A stretch of 64,000 nucleotides of DNA, taken from Limnoperna fortunei (taxonomy: Eukaryota; Mollusca; Bivalvia; Mytilida; Modiolidae). Numbering within the stretch: position 1 is the stretch's first letter; each line of letters begins with the position of its first letter. A model generated the notes under the pieces. The model was not told where the DNA came from. It ran no database searches and saw only the letters and a list, made by a program, of their open reading frames with translations. Of this stretch, positions 11,160 to 22,899 are shown piece by piece. The position numbers were made by a program, and so were the translations under genes. The stretch is taken from the NCBI GenBank assembly GCA_944474755.1, contig OX104124.1, positions 24,650,452 through 24,714,451 of the forward strand, given 5' to 3'.

Positions 11160-11410
11160 TTAGGGGTGGAGTGGTTAAGGTAGTTCGTCTTTTATTGATA
11201 ACATGGTCTGTCAACACTGAGATTGCGGGTTCAAGTCTCACTGTGGGTATTGTGCACTTGACTCCAATCTTAATTAACAAGGATTGCCACTTTTCCTAAC
11301 GAAGGTAAGGGTTTTTCTCTGGGTACAGTACCAAATGTCAGGCAGAGATTTTTATAAATCAAGAGGTTTGTTACCGTACTCCAGCTTCCTCCCAGAATAA
11401 ATATTGAATG
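11160..11410 (+). mobile_element. tRNA-derived SINE, plus-strand copy
   Basis: An A-box-like GAGTGGTTAAGG (about 11169-11180) and a B-box-like GGTTCAAGTCT (11228-11238) have tRNA spacing and form the internal RNA polymerase III promoter. A non-tRNA body follows (GACTCCAATCTTAATT, AAGGATTGCCA, CTCCAGCTTCCTCCC). Related copies lie at 21765, 32590 (minus) and 58410 (minus). The GAGTGGTTAAGG segment resembles tRNA-Leu or tRNA-Ser. Divergence between copies suggests an old family. Confidence 0.75.
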
Positions 11411-11514
11411 TTTTGATAAAACTGAAAAGTTTCTGAAAGTGGCATTAAATAACTTTCACACAAACTAACAAACAAATTGCTCTTTTAATGAATGGTTTAA
11501 TTTTTAACTTTTAG

Positions 11515-11571
11515 AGACCAGACCAGCTGGAGAAAGTAGATCAATATAAGCGAAGAATAATGAGAAAAAAG
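11515..11571 (+). CDS. EXOC3: EXOC3 coding exon 2
   Basis: The acceptor TTTTTAACTTTTAG ends at 11514 and the donor is AAG|GTAACA. The exon has 57 nt, phase 0 at both ends, and codes for residues 30-48 with RPDQLEKVDQYKRR. This closely matches the vertebrate EXOC3 segment after the variable N-terminus and is a strong identification point. The charged sequence is probably the start of the N-terminal coiled-coil region of Sec6. Confidence 0.95.
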
Positions 11572-11789
11572 GTAACAACATATATTGGTCATGTAGCTTG
11601 TAGGCCTTAGACTATACCAATTACATCAAGGGGCTAATAGTGTTTTTTTTGTGAAAAGGTTAAATCTAGTAACTGTATGATGGGAGTAACTAACCTATAT
11701 ATATTCTGACTCCAGTGTCTACTATAAGTAGCAGAACATTGTCTGTCCTAATTATATATCTTATTTTGTAATTGCAATAAATCACTACA

Positions 11790-13300
11790 CCTCACTATGG
11801 ACTGGTAGAGAAAGTGCCTACTTTGTGCCCACCACCACTGGGCTGGTAGAAAAGTGACTACTTTGTGCCCAGCCCACTGTGGACTGGTGGAGAAAATGCC
11901 TACTTTGTGCCCAGCCCACTGTGGACTGGTGGAGAAAATGCCTACTTTGTGCCCACTTACACTGTGGACTGGTAAAAATAGTGTCTACATTGTGCCCACC
12001 TACACTGTGGACTGGTAAAAATAGTGTCTACATTGTGCCCACCTACACTGTGGACTGGTAAAAATAGTGTCTACATTGTGCCCACCTACACTGTGGACTG
12101 GTAAAAATAGTGTCTACATTGTGCCCACCTACACTGTGGACTGGTAGAAAAAGTGGCTACTTTGTGCCCACCTCCACTTTAGACTGGTAGAGTAAGTGCC
12201 TACTTTGTGCCCACCCCCAGTGGGCTGGTAGAAAAAGTGCCTAATTTATGCCCAACCCACTGTGGACTAGTAGAAAAAGTGCATACTTTGTGCCCACCTC
12301 CACTGTGGACTAGTAGAAAAAGTGCCTACTTTGTGCCCACCTCCACTGTGGACTGGTAGAGAAAGTGCCTAATTTGTGTCCACCCCCACTGTGGACTGGT
12401 AGAGAAAATGCCTAATTTGTGTCCACCCCCACTGTGGACTGGTAGAGAAAATGCCTACTTTGTGCCCAACCAACTGTGGATTGGTAGAAAAAGTGCCTAC
12501 TTTGTGCCAACCTCCACTGTGGACTGGTGGAAAAAGTGCCTACTTTGTGTCCAACCTCCACTGTGGACTGGTAGAGAAAATGCCTACTTGGTGCCCACCC
12601 CCACTGGACTGGTAGAAAAAGTGCCTACTTTGTGCCAGCCTCCACTGTGGACTGGTAGAAAAAGTGCCTAGGTTGTGCCCAACCAACACTGGGCTATTAG
12701 AAAATTTGCCTACTTTGTGCCCAACCCACTGTGGACTGGTAAAAAAAGCGCCTACTTTGTACCCACCCCCACTGTGGACTGGTAGAAAAAGGGGCTACTT
12801 TTTGCCAACCTCCACTGTGGACTGGTAGAAAAAGTGACTACTTTGTGCCAACCTCCACTGTGGACTGGTGGAAAAAGTGCCTACTTTGTGTCCAACCTCC
12901 ACTGTGGACTGGTAGAGAAAATGCCTACTTGGTGCCCACCCCCACTGGGCTGGTAGAAAAAGTGGCTACTTTGTGACAACCAACTGTGGGCTGGTAGAAA
13001 AAGTGCCTACTTTGTGCCAACCTCCACTGTGGACTGGTAGAAAAAGTGCCTAGGTTGTGCCCAACCAACACTGGGCTATTAGAAAATTTGCCTACTTTGT
13101 GCCCAACCCACTGTGGACTGGTAAAAAAAGCGCCTACTTTGTACCCACCCCCACTGTGGACTGGTAGAAAGAGTGGCTACTTTTTGCCAACCTCCACTGT
13201 GGACTGGTAAAAAAAGTGCCTACTTTGTGCCCAGCTCCAATGTGTGCTGGTATAAAAGTGCCTACTCTGTGCCCACTCTCACTGTGGACAGCTAGTAACT
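11790..13300. repeat. Minisatellite in intron 2, about 43-bp unit, about 35 copies
   Basis: Units of GGACTGGTAGAAAAAGTGCC, TACTTTGTGCCCACC and TCCACTGT repeat with a period of about 43 bp. Many small indels and a lower-identity mixture of variants suggest an older array than the one in intron 5. Blocks are duplicated (for example, the segment ending in the GGGCTATTAG variant near 12690 recurs near 13070). Confidence 0.95.
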
Positions 13301-14312
13301 GATGATGGTCGATGACCACTTGTTAAGTTTTACTAGATGATGCAATATGATCTCAACAGGTGACCAAAAACAATGGTGTCAAAGTGACTAGTTCATAGCC
13401 TAGGCGTATATTCATTACAATGAATCAAATTCTTTTGATTAATTAGTCATTTTTCAACAGCATAAGGAAACATCACAATCTTATACATGCATACTTTCCA
13501 ACATATTTTTGGTAGAATTCCTGATAATTTCGCCAAGGGGTATGGGGACCGCTAAAAGTCCCCAGTGGGTCCTAGGAAAAGCCTTGGTGGAGGGCAGAGG
13601 AGGGCAAAGACGATTTTAGAGTATTTCTATGGTATTTTAGAGGGTCTCCAGGTTTTTTTTAGCTGACTTATGCATGTATTTTGATAATGCAGGATTAGAA
13701 AGGCTCTTTTAACACAAATTTTATAATTATTCCTGAAAAAAGAAGAAATCCCGGAGATTCCAACAACCTACCCAGTAGCCCAGACACGGGTACCAAATCC
13801 CGGAGGTTCCGGGCAAAATCTGGATTGATTGATTGATTGGATGTCTGCTTTACGTCCAGCAAGCAGTATTTCAGCTATATTCAGGACGGGAACAAGTTAA
13901 CAAATAATAAATCAACGGAAAATGGGGGTTGGGATGGGTCACAGGGAATACAATTTTGACTGCCACTGGAAAAGTATGGAGTTTTGGGTAGGGGCGGAAA
14001 ATTTAGCCTTTTGTAGTGGCTATAATGAGCCTACTCTTTCAAAATTTACAAAAGGGTTCTTTATAGTGAAAGGAGCGTGGCACTCTCCAAACACGTTACC
14101 CACTACGGTCTTCGGTCAGGCTTTCCATATTATGACCTGACAACCTCCCCAACGAGAGGGTCTCCCCTATCCGCCACCCGGGGACGCGCTGGGCTGCTCT
14201 GTGGGTCGAGCATTGGGAACCCTCCCAGTATGGTCCCATCAAAATTTAGAGCATTGGCATGTATGTACATGTATGCATCTACTACATGTACAGTATGATG
14301 CTATATTTGCAG
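13301..14312. other. Intron 2, unique sequence with a dispersed repeat fragment
   Basis: A fragment at about 13823-13890 (GATTGATTGGATG then CCAGCAAGCAGTATTTCAGC) is related to sequence at 57980-58020 and, inverted, at about 59655-59690, so it belongs to a dispersed family. The small ORFs at 13922-14298 show no support as genes. Confidence 0.5.
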
Positions 14313-14425
14313 GCCTCAGTAGATACCATGTTAAAGACTGCCGTACAGTCCCAGTTAGATGGAGTTAGAACAGGATTAAACCAGTTACAGAGTGCCTTAC
14401 AAGATGTGTATGAAATTAAACAAAG
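14313..14425 (+). CDS. EXOC3: EXOC3 coding exon 3
   Basis: The acceptor TATATTTGCAG ends at 14312 and the donor is AAAG|GTATGT. The exon has 113 nt (phase 0 in, 2 nt left over) and codes for residues 49-86, including VQSQLDGVRTGLNQLQSAL and DVYEIKQ. This is one of the most conserved N-terminal stretches of EXOC3 and is predicted to be helical or coiled-coil. The last codon is completed by exon 4 as AGC (Ser). Confidence 0.95.
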
Positions 14426-14879
14426 GTATGTCCACTTGTGCTATGAATTTCAAAGAGAACATTTGTTAATATTTATTTTGTTTGTTTTAACTCAAGATGC
14501 TTCTGCAGTAAAACAGACAATTAACATCAGATAATGTTGGAGTCGAGCACTACCCTGACAAAGTCAAACTTAATACATGACTTGAGGATGTATGCTGATC
14601 ATGTTTTAACTTTCTTGTAAGATTTTTGCAACAACTCAGAATTTATCCATTTCAGTGCAGTGATCAAAACTAATTTTTTTAATGGTTGTCATTATGTGCA
14701 GGTTATACTTAAGACTTAATTCAAATAAGTAGGACACATGTATTAATTTAAATATTGGAACAACACCCGGATTACTAATACTTATTCAAACTGCACTGTG
14801 TAGGAGTTTTTGTGGATTACATCACATTAGGACAAATAGACAAATATACTGATTTTGGTAAATAAAAACTCTGATTTTG
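14426..14879. other. Intron 3, unique sequence
   Basis: AT-rich; nothing recognised. The open frame that runs on from exon 3 to 14534 is intron read-through. Confidence 0.5.
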
Positions 14880-15957
14880 AATAAGGTGATAAAGGGTCTA
14901 TGGGAAAAACATACAAACAACTTATTCTCAGAAACCGTTCCACACAATGAAGCCAAATTATGAAGAAATGAAGGTTGGATATTATCTTAATATTTTGAGT
15001 GTTTGGAGCCAATTGCAAATTCAACATGGCTTCCAGGGCCACTAATGCCTTCTGATTGGCTGAATTTCAGAATTCTTCTTCTCATAAACCGTTTGGCAGA
15101 TTTATTTGAAATATTGCATTAATGTACCTTAGATGGTCCTCTACAAAGTTAGAGTTTTTTGTGCTGATCCAAAATCCAAGATGGCCACCATCGCAGGACT
15201 TAGCTTAACATAGGACCCAATGGGTAAAACATACAATCAACTTCTTCTCGGAAACTGTTCCACACAATGAAGCCAAATTATGAAGAAATGATGGATGGAT
15301 GTTTATCTTATTATTTTGAGTTTTTCGAGCCGATTGCAAATTGAACATGGCTTCCAGGGCCACTAATGGGTTCTGATTGGCTGAAATTTCAAAAATCTTC
15401 TTTTTACAAACAGCATGGCAGATTGATTTGAAATATTGCAATAATGTACCTTAGATGGTCCTCTACAAAGTTTGAGTTCTTTGTGGTGATCCAAAATCCA
15501 AGATGGCCACCACCGTGGAACACAGCTTAACATAGGACCCTATGGGAAAACTGTACAAACAGCTTCTCTGAAACTGTTCCTCGCAATTAAACCAAATAAT
15601 GCAGAGATGAATCTTAGATGATAATCTTATTATTTAAAGTTTTTCGAGCCGATAGGAAATTCAACACGGCTGCCAGAACAGCATATGCCTTCTGATTGGC
15701 TTAAATTTTATAATTTGTTTTCTCACAAACCGCTTTGCAGAAGGATATGTGATAGTGTATTGTCCACTACTAATTCCGAGTTTTTTGTTTTGATCCTAAA
15801 TACAAGATTGCTGCCACCATGGAAAATCACTCAACATACTAACCTTTAAAAAGACATAAAAACTGCTTCTTCTCAGAAATTGTCCTACAAATTGCTGCTG
15901 ATTGGAAATTCAAAAAGTTTTTCGTAAGTCAGGTGAGCGATACAGGCACTTAAGAGC
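14880..15957 (+). mobile_element. Family A interspersed repeat (tandem modules, GGTGAGC...GAGCCTC end)
   Basis: About three diverged modules of some 300 bp each contain CTTCTTCTC-type tracts, AAGATGGCCACCA and AGCTTAACATAGGACCC. The 3' end TCAGGTGAGCGATACAGG followed by CTTAAGAGCCTC near 15930 matches the 3' end of the family A copy at 18947-20550. The 5' hairpin of that family is absent, so this copy is 5'-truncated or diverged. Confidence 0.7.
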
Positions 15958-16152
15958 CTCAAGTCTTAATACTAGTATCTTTCCAGAGACAAAGTTTGTA
16001 CATGTACTTACAAAACTTCTCTGATATGAAACAATGTTTAATAAAAGAACAGAAATACATCACTTAATTACAAACACACATATGCATGACGATAAACTGA
16101 AGAATAGATACCATACATAATGAAAATGAAAACACTCATTTGTATATTGCAG

Positions 16153-16243
16153 CTTAGATGAGGTGGAAGAAACATATAAATCAATACAGCCATTGCACAA
16201 GAAGCTGATGGATGTCAACTTGGAAAATAGCAGATTTTGTCAG
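16153..16243 (+). CDS. EXOC3: EXOC3 coding exon 4
   Basis: The acceptor TGTATATTGCAG ends at 16152 and the donor is CAG|GTAAAG. The exon has 91 nt (1 + 90), enters in phase 2 and ends in phase 0, and codes for residues 86-116 with LDEVEETYKSIQPLHKKLMD. The segment is charged and helical, consistent with the N-terminal coiled-coil through which exocyst subunits pair. Confidence 0.92.
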
Positions 16244-16409
16244 GTAAAGAATTGGGAAAATTTCTATAGTGGGACAAAGCTACATGTATGTTATTATATT
16301 GAATGAAATAATGTTACAGTTCTGCCATCATGACAGGTTTTAAGGCAATCAAATTAGAAATTTAAAGTGTAAATTCAAGAAGAGGTTTAGTTGGACTAAA
16401 TATGATTCA

Positions 16410-17160
16410 TTTACAGTCTTTTATTGTATGCCTGAAAACAAGCTAGATTAAAAGATTGTTTGAAAATTGCTGGACCCTGGCAAAAAATGTTATTAGATAG
16501 TTTGGAAGAGTATGGAGATGAACAAGTGTTTAATTTGGAAGTAGAAAATATAAGGGAGGTAACTGCAAAACTAACAAATCCTTTCTGGATGGATGTTTTA
16601 TGTAGTTTAACCTCAAAACCCATCACTAAAATTCGAAAAACAAGATGTTTTATCATTGGATGTTTTAAATTTTGTTCCATTTGAAGAATTTTGTTTTTAC
16701 AAGAGATAGAAAAATCATGCTATTCATTATCTGTTTGATATACTATATCCAACAACAAATGACTTTTATGCATATTTAAAACTACAAGATGAACTTGTCA
16801 GTAATAATTTTTTAAAATATTATAGTCTTCTGCCAAGCATTCCAAATTTAAACAAAGAATGTATAAGAGATAATATTACAAACATACAGAACTCTTGCTG
16901 AGGACTGTTTTCTAAAGTCCTTGTTAAAAACCAGGAAAGCTAAGTTTGTTTTCAAAAACCTGATAGACAAAGCATTTTATGCACTAACTGATCAATTTCA
17001 AAAATGGGAAGAACAACTTACTAGTAATTGTGACAGACTGGTCCAAGTTTTTTGTGGTCTTGAAAAAATCTTGTAGACATACTCATCTTACAACATTTCT
17101 TTATAAAATCCTCCACATAATTCTTCCAACAAACAAATTATTGCATCTAATCAGGAACCT
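16410..17160 (+). mobile_element. Degraded LINE fragment (reverse transcriptase C-terminal region)
   Basis: With several frameshifts and stops, the plus strand shows stretches like those downstream of the reverse transcriptase domain in L1/Tx1-type LINEs: KIAGPWQKML, NPFWMDVLCSL, LPSIPNLNKECIRDNI, and ILHIILPTNKLLHLI near 17110-17155. A second fragment continues at 18080. Recognition is by motif only. No single frame is intact, so it is inactive. Confidence 0.6.
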
Positions 17161-18079
17161 ATAAATCAACGGGACTGGAATCTAACGATATCGTATACTT
17201 TTCCTCATCGCGCCAATATCTAATTTGCGAACAAATGTCGACACGGATATGACCATATATACGTCTTTTGTACAATACAATCTGTTCGAGACTCAAGCAA
17301 GTTACGTGTATATATCAAATACATTGATGCATAAATAATAAAACAAATTAGAAAAAACACAACACATTAAAAGAGACTTGGTTGTAAAAAATACTTATTC
17401 CAATTCTGATTTTTTTTTATCAATTGCATTTAAAATTAAGGAGTTTCTTGTAAAATAGAAGCTGAAAATACGTAACAGGATGGAGATGTCCTCGTGGAAA
17501 AAAAGTGTTCGACAAAAGGTAAAAAAAAGTATGCTTGTAAAAAGTGTAATCAATTATGACCTATTTCTGTGTATTCTTAAAACATCATTCTTTCAGAATG
17601 TGAAAGAAAAAGGAATACTGGTTCATAATAAAGGCGTGGATTGGTTTTATTTAAGGGGACCGTTTAAAAATTTGCGCCGTGTTCTAGAAAACGTGCTAAT
17701 ATTTCATGCTATGTAACCCGATAATAACTGGGGATTCACAACAAAAATAATATATGCTGCAACGCGACAAAAAAGACAAATTGATTGGTCTATACCTTTT
17801 AAATGTGTAATTTTGCATTACGATGATATATGGTCAGAAAGTATGAAGTTCGTAAAAAATGACATACAAAAATGGCGATCATTAAAAAAGCTCCAGATTT
17901 TCGCTGATTTCAGTATTTTTTTAAATGATAAAACATGGTCACGATAATACAATAAGGCAAATAAAACTTTTAAAATTTAAAAAAAAATTAAAAATATTTA
18001 CTGTCAGAAGATAATGCACAAATTTTAACTGAAATATTAGTATCGTATTGTACTATAGATGCTGTCATTTCTGCGTTCT
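17161..18079. other. Intron 4, unidentified sequence between two LINE fragments
   Basis: An open stretch at 17480-17716 and a continuation near 17720-17930 (with DNNWGF, KRQIDW and LHYDDIWSES in shifted frames) look protein-like but match no family that I recognise. Since it separates two LINE fragments, it may be an insertion or diverged LINE sequence. Confidence 0.35.
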
Positions 18080-18350
18080 CGTTTAATCTCGTTCAGGTCT
18101 GGCGAGACAAGGAAATAGTACTTTTTAAACTGAAGACTAAAAGAGTGTCCAATCCCGTTAGTTATACTAGTCCCAGATCTAATACATCTTAAAGATACAA
18201 AATACTGTACTTTTTGTAAACAGGAAGAAGAGTCAATAGAACACTTATTTTATGACTGACGAATTATAAAGTGTTTTTGAGATAATGTCTCTCAGCAATT
18301 AAAGAAATTATGACTTTCAAAGCATTAGAGACAGATGGAAGCAAAAGAAT
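18080..18350 (+). mobile_element. Degraded LINE 3' fragment with zf-RVT-like motif
   Basis: A frame near 18195-18290 reads YCTFCKQEEESIEHLFYD and then a stop where Cys is expected. This is the C-x2-C ... E-S-I-E-H-L-F pattern of the zinc-finger motif at the C-terminus of many LINE reverse transcriptases. It is probably the continuation of the fragment at 16410-17160. Confidence 0.65.
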
Positions 18351-18946
18351 GCCTGTCACATCTTCATTTGCAAAAATATAATTTTTTTTAGACCTTATTT
18401 AAAATGCACAACTGACAACACTGTACATGGAATGACTTTAAAAATGTCATAAAATAAGTTATATCCCATTTATTGTGTTTACTGTAATATTCCCATTTAG
18501 TGAGACACCCTGCAAGTCCCATGCAAGCCATTAGAAAACAGAGATATATATGAAAAATGACAATAAGACAACAACCTGTTCAAACAGTTATATGCTGACT
18601 CTTAATAAAAATTACTTTAACTTTTCCACAAATAACACTGAACAACCATCACCAGTCATTTCATTTTCTGGTTTTTTTTGGACATATCACAACCCTTGCA
18701 TTAATGTCAACAAATTTAATAAGCAGTATAGTTTCTGAGGTCATTTTGTTTTATCTTGGTGGAGATAAACAAAAATCGAATGTGCTTCATTACTGAGGCT
18801 AAATATGTTCACCATGCTGTTGCAACCAAAAGTTTCGAAGTGTCAGTCAAGTTTTTTGGTCATCCAACTGGCAATCCTGCTCCAGATAGATAGGATATCT
18901 ACTATAAAGACAAATATTACTCACAAACTTTTATTTCACATTTTTT
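18351..18946. other. Intron 4, unique sequence
   Basis: No gene is supported. The 62-codon open frame at 18550-18738 has no recognisable motif. Confidence 0.45.
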
Positions 18947-20550
18947 AGCTCACCTGACCCAAAGGGTCAGGTGAGCCATTGTTATCACTTTGCGTCCGTC
19001 GGCGGCGGCGTCTGTAAACTTTTTACATTTTAATCTTCTTCTCTGAAACCACTTGGCCAGTTGAAACCAAACTTGGCCATAATGTTCATTGGATGGACCT
19101 TTACAAAGTTTGTGTTTTTTATTTGGATTGGAAAACCAATATGGCCGCCACCGCAGGACTTAGTTTAACATAGGACCCTATGGGAAAAAGTTTAAAAAGG
19201 CTTCTTCTCTGAAACTGGTTAACCAATCTAAACAAAACTTTCTAGCAATATTGTTTGGATGGTCCTTTATAAAGTTTATGTTTTCTATGCCAACTGGAAA
19301 TGCAAAATGGCCGCCACCGCAGGACTTAGTTTAACATAGGACCCTATGGGAAAAAGTTTAAAAAGGCTTCTTCTCTGAAACTGGTTAACCAATGGAAACA
19401 AAAACTTACTAGCAATATTGTTTGGATGGTCCTCTATAAAGTTTGTTTTTTATGACAATTGAAAATTTAAAATGGCCGCCAACACAGGACTTAGTTTAAC
19501 ATTGGACCCTATGGGAAAAAAGTTTAAAAGGGCTTCTTCTCTGAAACCGGTTAACCAATCAAATCAAAACTTACTACCAATATTGTTTGGATGGTCCTTT
19601 ATAAAGTTTATGTTTTTTTTATGCCAATTGGAAAATTAAAATGGCCGCCACCGCAGGACTTAGTTTAACATATGACCCTATGGGGAAAAGTTAAAAAAAG
19701 GTGTCTTCTCTGAAACTGGTTAACCAATGTAAACAAAACTTATGAGCAATATTGTTAGGATGGTCCTTAATAAAGTTTATGTTTTTTTATGCCAATTGGA
19801 AATTCAAAATGGCCACCAATGCAGGAAGTAGTTTAACATAGGACCCTATGGGAAAAAAGTTTAAAAGGCTTCTTCTCTGAAACCGGTTAACCAATCAAAG
19901 CAACACTTTCCAGCAATATTGTTTGGATAGTCCTCTATAAAGTTCATGTTTTTTATCCCAATCGGAAATTCAAAATGTCTGCCACCTCAAGACTTGGTTT
20001 AACATTGGACCGTATGGGAAAAAAAGTTAAAAAAGGTTTCTTCTCTGAAACCGATTAACCAATGGAAACAAAACTTACTACCAATATTATTTTAGAGGGT
20101 CCTTTATAAAGTTTGTATTTTTTATGCCAATTGGAAAATCAAAAGGCCACCACCGCAAGACTTAGTTTAACATAGGACCATATGGGAAAAATTTTTCAAA
20201 GGCTTCTTCTCTAAAACTGGTTAACCAATGGAAACCAAAACTTACTAGCAATATTGTTTGGATGTCCTCTGTGAAGTTTATGTTTTTTATGCCAATAAGA
20301 AAATCAAAAAGGCCACCACAGCATTACATAGATTACTTAGTTTAATATAGGACCCTATGGGCAAATTAAAAAAATATCTTCTTCTCTATAAAACTGGTTA
20401 ACCAATGGAAACAAAACTTTCTAGCAATATTGTTTGGATGGTCCTTTTAATGATTATTGAAAATTACAGGACTTCGTTTAACATCAGGGAAATGCAACCT
20501 TTATTGCCTATAAAATCAGGTGAGCGATACAGGCTCTTAAGAGCCTCTGG
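18947..20550 (+). mobile_element. Family A interspersed repeat, long copy with about nine tandem modules
   Basis: The 5' end is a stem-loop, AGCTCACCTGACCC / GGGTCAGGTGAGC (18947-18977), followed by a CG-rich tract (GTCGGCGGCGGCG). About nine modules of roughly 165 bp follow, each with CTTCTTCTCTGAAAC, GGTTAACCAATG, TTGTTTGGATGGTCC, AAAATGGCCGCC and TAACATAGGACCCTATGGG. The 3' end, TCAGGTGAGCGATACAGG then CTCTTAAGAGCCTC, repeats one arm of the 5' stem and adds a small hairpin. No protein is encoded. Internal ~160-bp modules recall the bivalve 'pearl' repeats and non-autonomous Helitron-like elements; that link is inferred. Confidence 0.8.
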
Positions 20551-21269
20551 TTATATTTAAATGTTCCTGTAACCTCGTTTTACGTTTATTATGTCGAAGC
20601 TAAGGTCGAAATGTTTGATTTTGACACATCTTTGAAAAAGCTGTGCCAACGCACCACCACTGAAATAAATCAACCTGTTTTGGACAACCATGCCTTCCTT
20701 TATGACAAATATCCACACTACTAAAACGGTATGATTGTTTCTTTTCCTTTTTTACGTCAATATTTTTGTTTGTGATGCAATAAAATGGCAGTTACATTAA
20801 GCGTTCACAAGATTACGATTTCAAAGAGTAAAATAAAAAAAATTCCGGTTGACTTTCCAGGAGCGGGAGTGCAATTTTTTTTAATATTATTTTTTCAATT
20901 ACGATAAAATATGTGTGGTCAAGTCCGTAGAACAAGAAATTTGTTTGGTGTGGCCTTAATTATAAATTAATGCGGTAGACACAATATTGTCCCCTCTCCT
21001 TTACAGTATGCCAGTAGGATGCCATCTTGTTTACATAAGATACTAAAAGTAGTCCGCTCACTTACATTATGTATCTATCTTCTGAGATGACATAATTTAA
21101 GTGTTTTTATCCAATCAAAGCAATGAATATAAATAAATTACAGCATGAACAAAATAATTAGCTGTTTCTTCTTGAAAATCATTTATTTAATTTGTTTACA
21201 ATTTGCAGTTTGTAAAAACGCTTTAAATTTAATCCGCAATGTAAAACAAACATGACATTCTGTTTTTAG
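20551..21269. other. Intron 4, unique sequence before exon 5
   Basis: AT-rich with nothing recognised. The polypyrimidine tract and acceptor of exon 5 are at its end. Confidence 0.5.
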
Positions 21270-21376
21270 CTTGCAGCTGCCATGGAAAACTTAAAGCACA
21301 TTTTTACTGTTCCTGAGAGTGTCAGAAAAACACAGGAATTAATAAATGAAGGAAAATTGCTTCAGGCTCACAAACA
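21270..21376 (+). CDS. EXOC3: EXOC3 coding exon 5
   Basis: The acceptor CTGTTTTTAG ends at 21269. A second AG (TTGCAG) lies 6 nt into the exon, but using it would bring a stop five codons in. The donor is CAAACA|GTAAGT. The exon has 107 nt (35 codons plus 2 nt) and codes for residues 117-152, with AMENLKHIFTVPE and ELINEGKLLQAHK. This matches the strongly conserved EXOC3 block (vertebrate ENLKNIF-VPE and LLQAH). Confidence 0.95.
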
Positions 21377-22560
21377 GTAAGTTTAAGTTAGGTTATCCTA
21401 GTTGGCTGCTGTTTTCAGACTCAAAATAACAAAATATCTTGGGTAATTTGTTGCTATTTGTTTTTATTGAAGAAATTGCAATACAATCTGATGGAATGAT
21501 TATCCAGGTAATTGAAACTTATGTAATGCAATAATACCTATTCACACATCTTATCAACACTTATGCACAAAACTAAACAAGAAATATAACAGTAAACATT
21601 TTTTACAAAAACTGAAATACATACATAAAACAAGATTTTTATGTCCAATGCAATGAAGAAACACAATTTTTTTTATCTCATGTAACCTTATTTGATGACA
21701 GGAAATAAATTGAAATATATAAACTGATATCGATTGCAATTCACTTGTGAACCATGGCAGGAAATCCCAAGACCCTGTTTCTTGAACTCCTGATTACTTG
21801 AACACTTTTCATTGCCCCCTTTGACTCCAATTTTAATTGACAAGGATTGCCAGTTTTCCTACCAAAGGTCTGGGTTATCTCCAGGTACTACAGCTTCCTC
21901 CCCAATAAAAACTCGAAAGGAAAGTATGATACAATAATTTTTGTAGTGGTATTTCCCCCTTAAACTTAGAAATTTCTCAAAATATATGTTTTAAAGAACT
22001 TGTATGCGCTTATACTAAGACACTTCTGATCACAATTGTATGGTACTTGATAGGTATGGGGTATGTGAGTGTGCTCACTAAGGTTCTTTAATTTCAAAAT
22101 TTATAAATTTTACTCACTTGTACAGCAATATTTCAGCTTCTCCTGCATACAGTGACTTATTTGATCAGATATGCAAGAGCTTGAAGTGTGTATACTGGTT
22201 TTTGCAGACATCACCTATTTCTTCGATTTGACTTAAAAATCAAGGTTACAAGAAAAAACCGACTGGTCTGCATCTTGAATAAGTTTGCTGTAGATACCAT
22301 TTTCATGTTGTCTTGTCTAAAAATTGTATTGCAGATAGTTATTTCAACATTTTAATTTAGTAAAAAGTTATTGTGATGTGATGATCATTGGATACATCTA
22401 TTATAGTCCGAGAATCCTCTGCCGTCCAACGCTTTTTTCTTCTTTTTTTTTTTTTGCTTGGGATGTCAGAGAGCTCTCCATAAGCAAAACAGCTGATTTT
22501 GCGACATAGGTCTGGGTCTGCAAATTTCATCGTGTTAACAAACATTTTCGTCCAGTTAAA
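21377..22560. other. Intron 5, first part
   Basis: Mostly unique AT-rich sequence containing the SINE at 21765. A minus-strand frame at 22357-22545 has a Lys/Arg-rich run (KKKKRRKKRW) encoded by a T/C-rich tract. It ends next to the inverted repeat at 22561 and has no recognised domain. Confidence 0.4.
21765..21915 (+). mobile_element. 5'-truncated SINE copy
   Basis: The segment with TTGACTCCAATTTTAATTGA, AAGGATTGCCAG and CAGCTTCCTCCC matches the body of the SINE at 11160-11410. The tRNA-like head with its A and B boxes is missing. Confidence 0.65.
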
Positions 22561-22811
22561 CTATATATAATTTGCTTCTTTAGATATTTTTCTCTGTGAA
22601 TATAATTATCTTACCTTCAATCAAGCTGATTTAAGTCCATTTCTAAGCTCATTTCCATCGATACCCTTACATTCATACATTTCAATTTCATTTTGAAAAA
22701 AACGTCACGTAACAACAATGTGACTTAAATCCAGTGCTTAAATAAGCTTGATTGAAGGTATGATGATTATATTCATATAGAAAAATATCTAAAGAAGCGA
22801 ATTATATATAA
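22561..22811. mobile_element. Foldback element (long inverted repeat)
   Basis: Arms of about 75-80 bp are inverted copies: TATATAATTTGCTTCTTTAG (from 22564) pairs with CTAAAGAAGCGAATTATATA (ending near 22809), and CTTACCTTCAATCAAGCTGA pairs with AGCTTGATTGAAGGTATGAT. The arms flank a spacer of about 100 bp. The arms are diverged and carry no coding sequence. It is probably a foldback MITE; I could not define a target duplication. Confidence 0.7.
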
Positions 22812-22899
22812 AAAACCAGAGAGTGAAAATAAACGATAATTTTCACATGTGATTTACCGTGATTTCTGTCCCTCGGAAAATTCGATCTCTATCTATATA

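Noticed and set aside
11160..11245. A functional tRNA gene
   Set aside because: Pol III box-like motifs are present, but the cloverleaf does not close and the same body is repeated elsewhere, which indicates a SINE.
16460..16684. Stand-alone small gene
   Set aside because: The peptide fits the C-terminal part of a LINE reverse transcriptase, and neighbouring frames continue it with stops and frameshifts.
22357..22545. Minus-strand gene with a basic KKKKRRKKRW run
   Set aside because: The basic run comes from a T/C-rich tract, there is no recognised domain, and no splice partners are evident.
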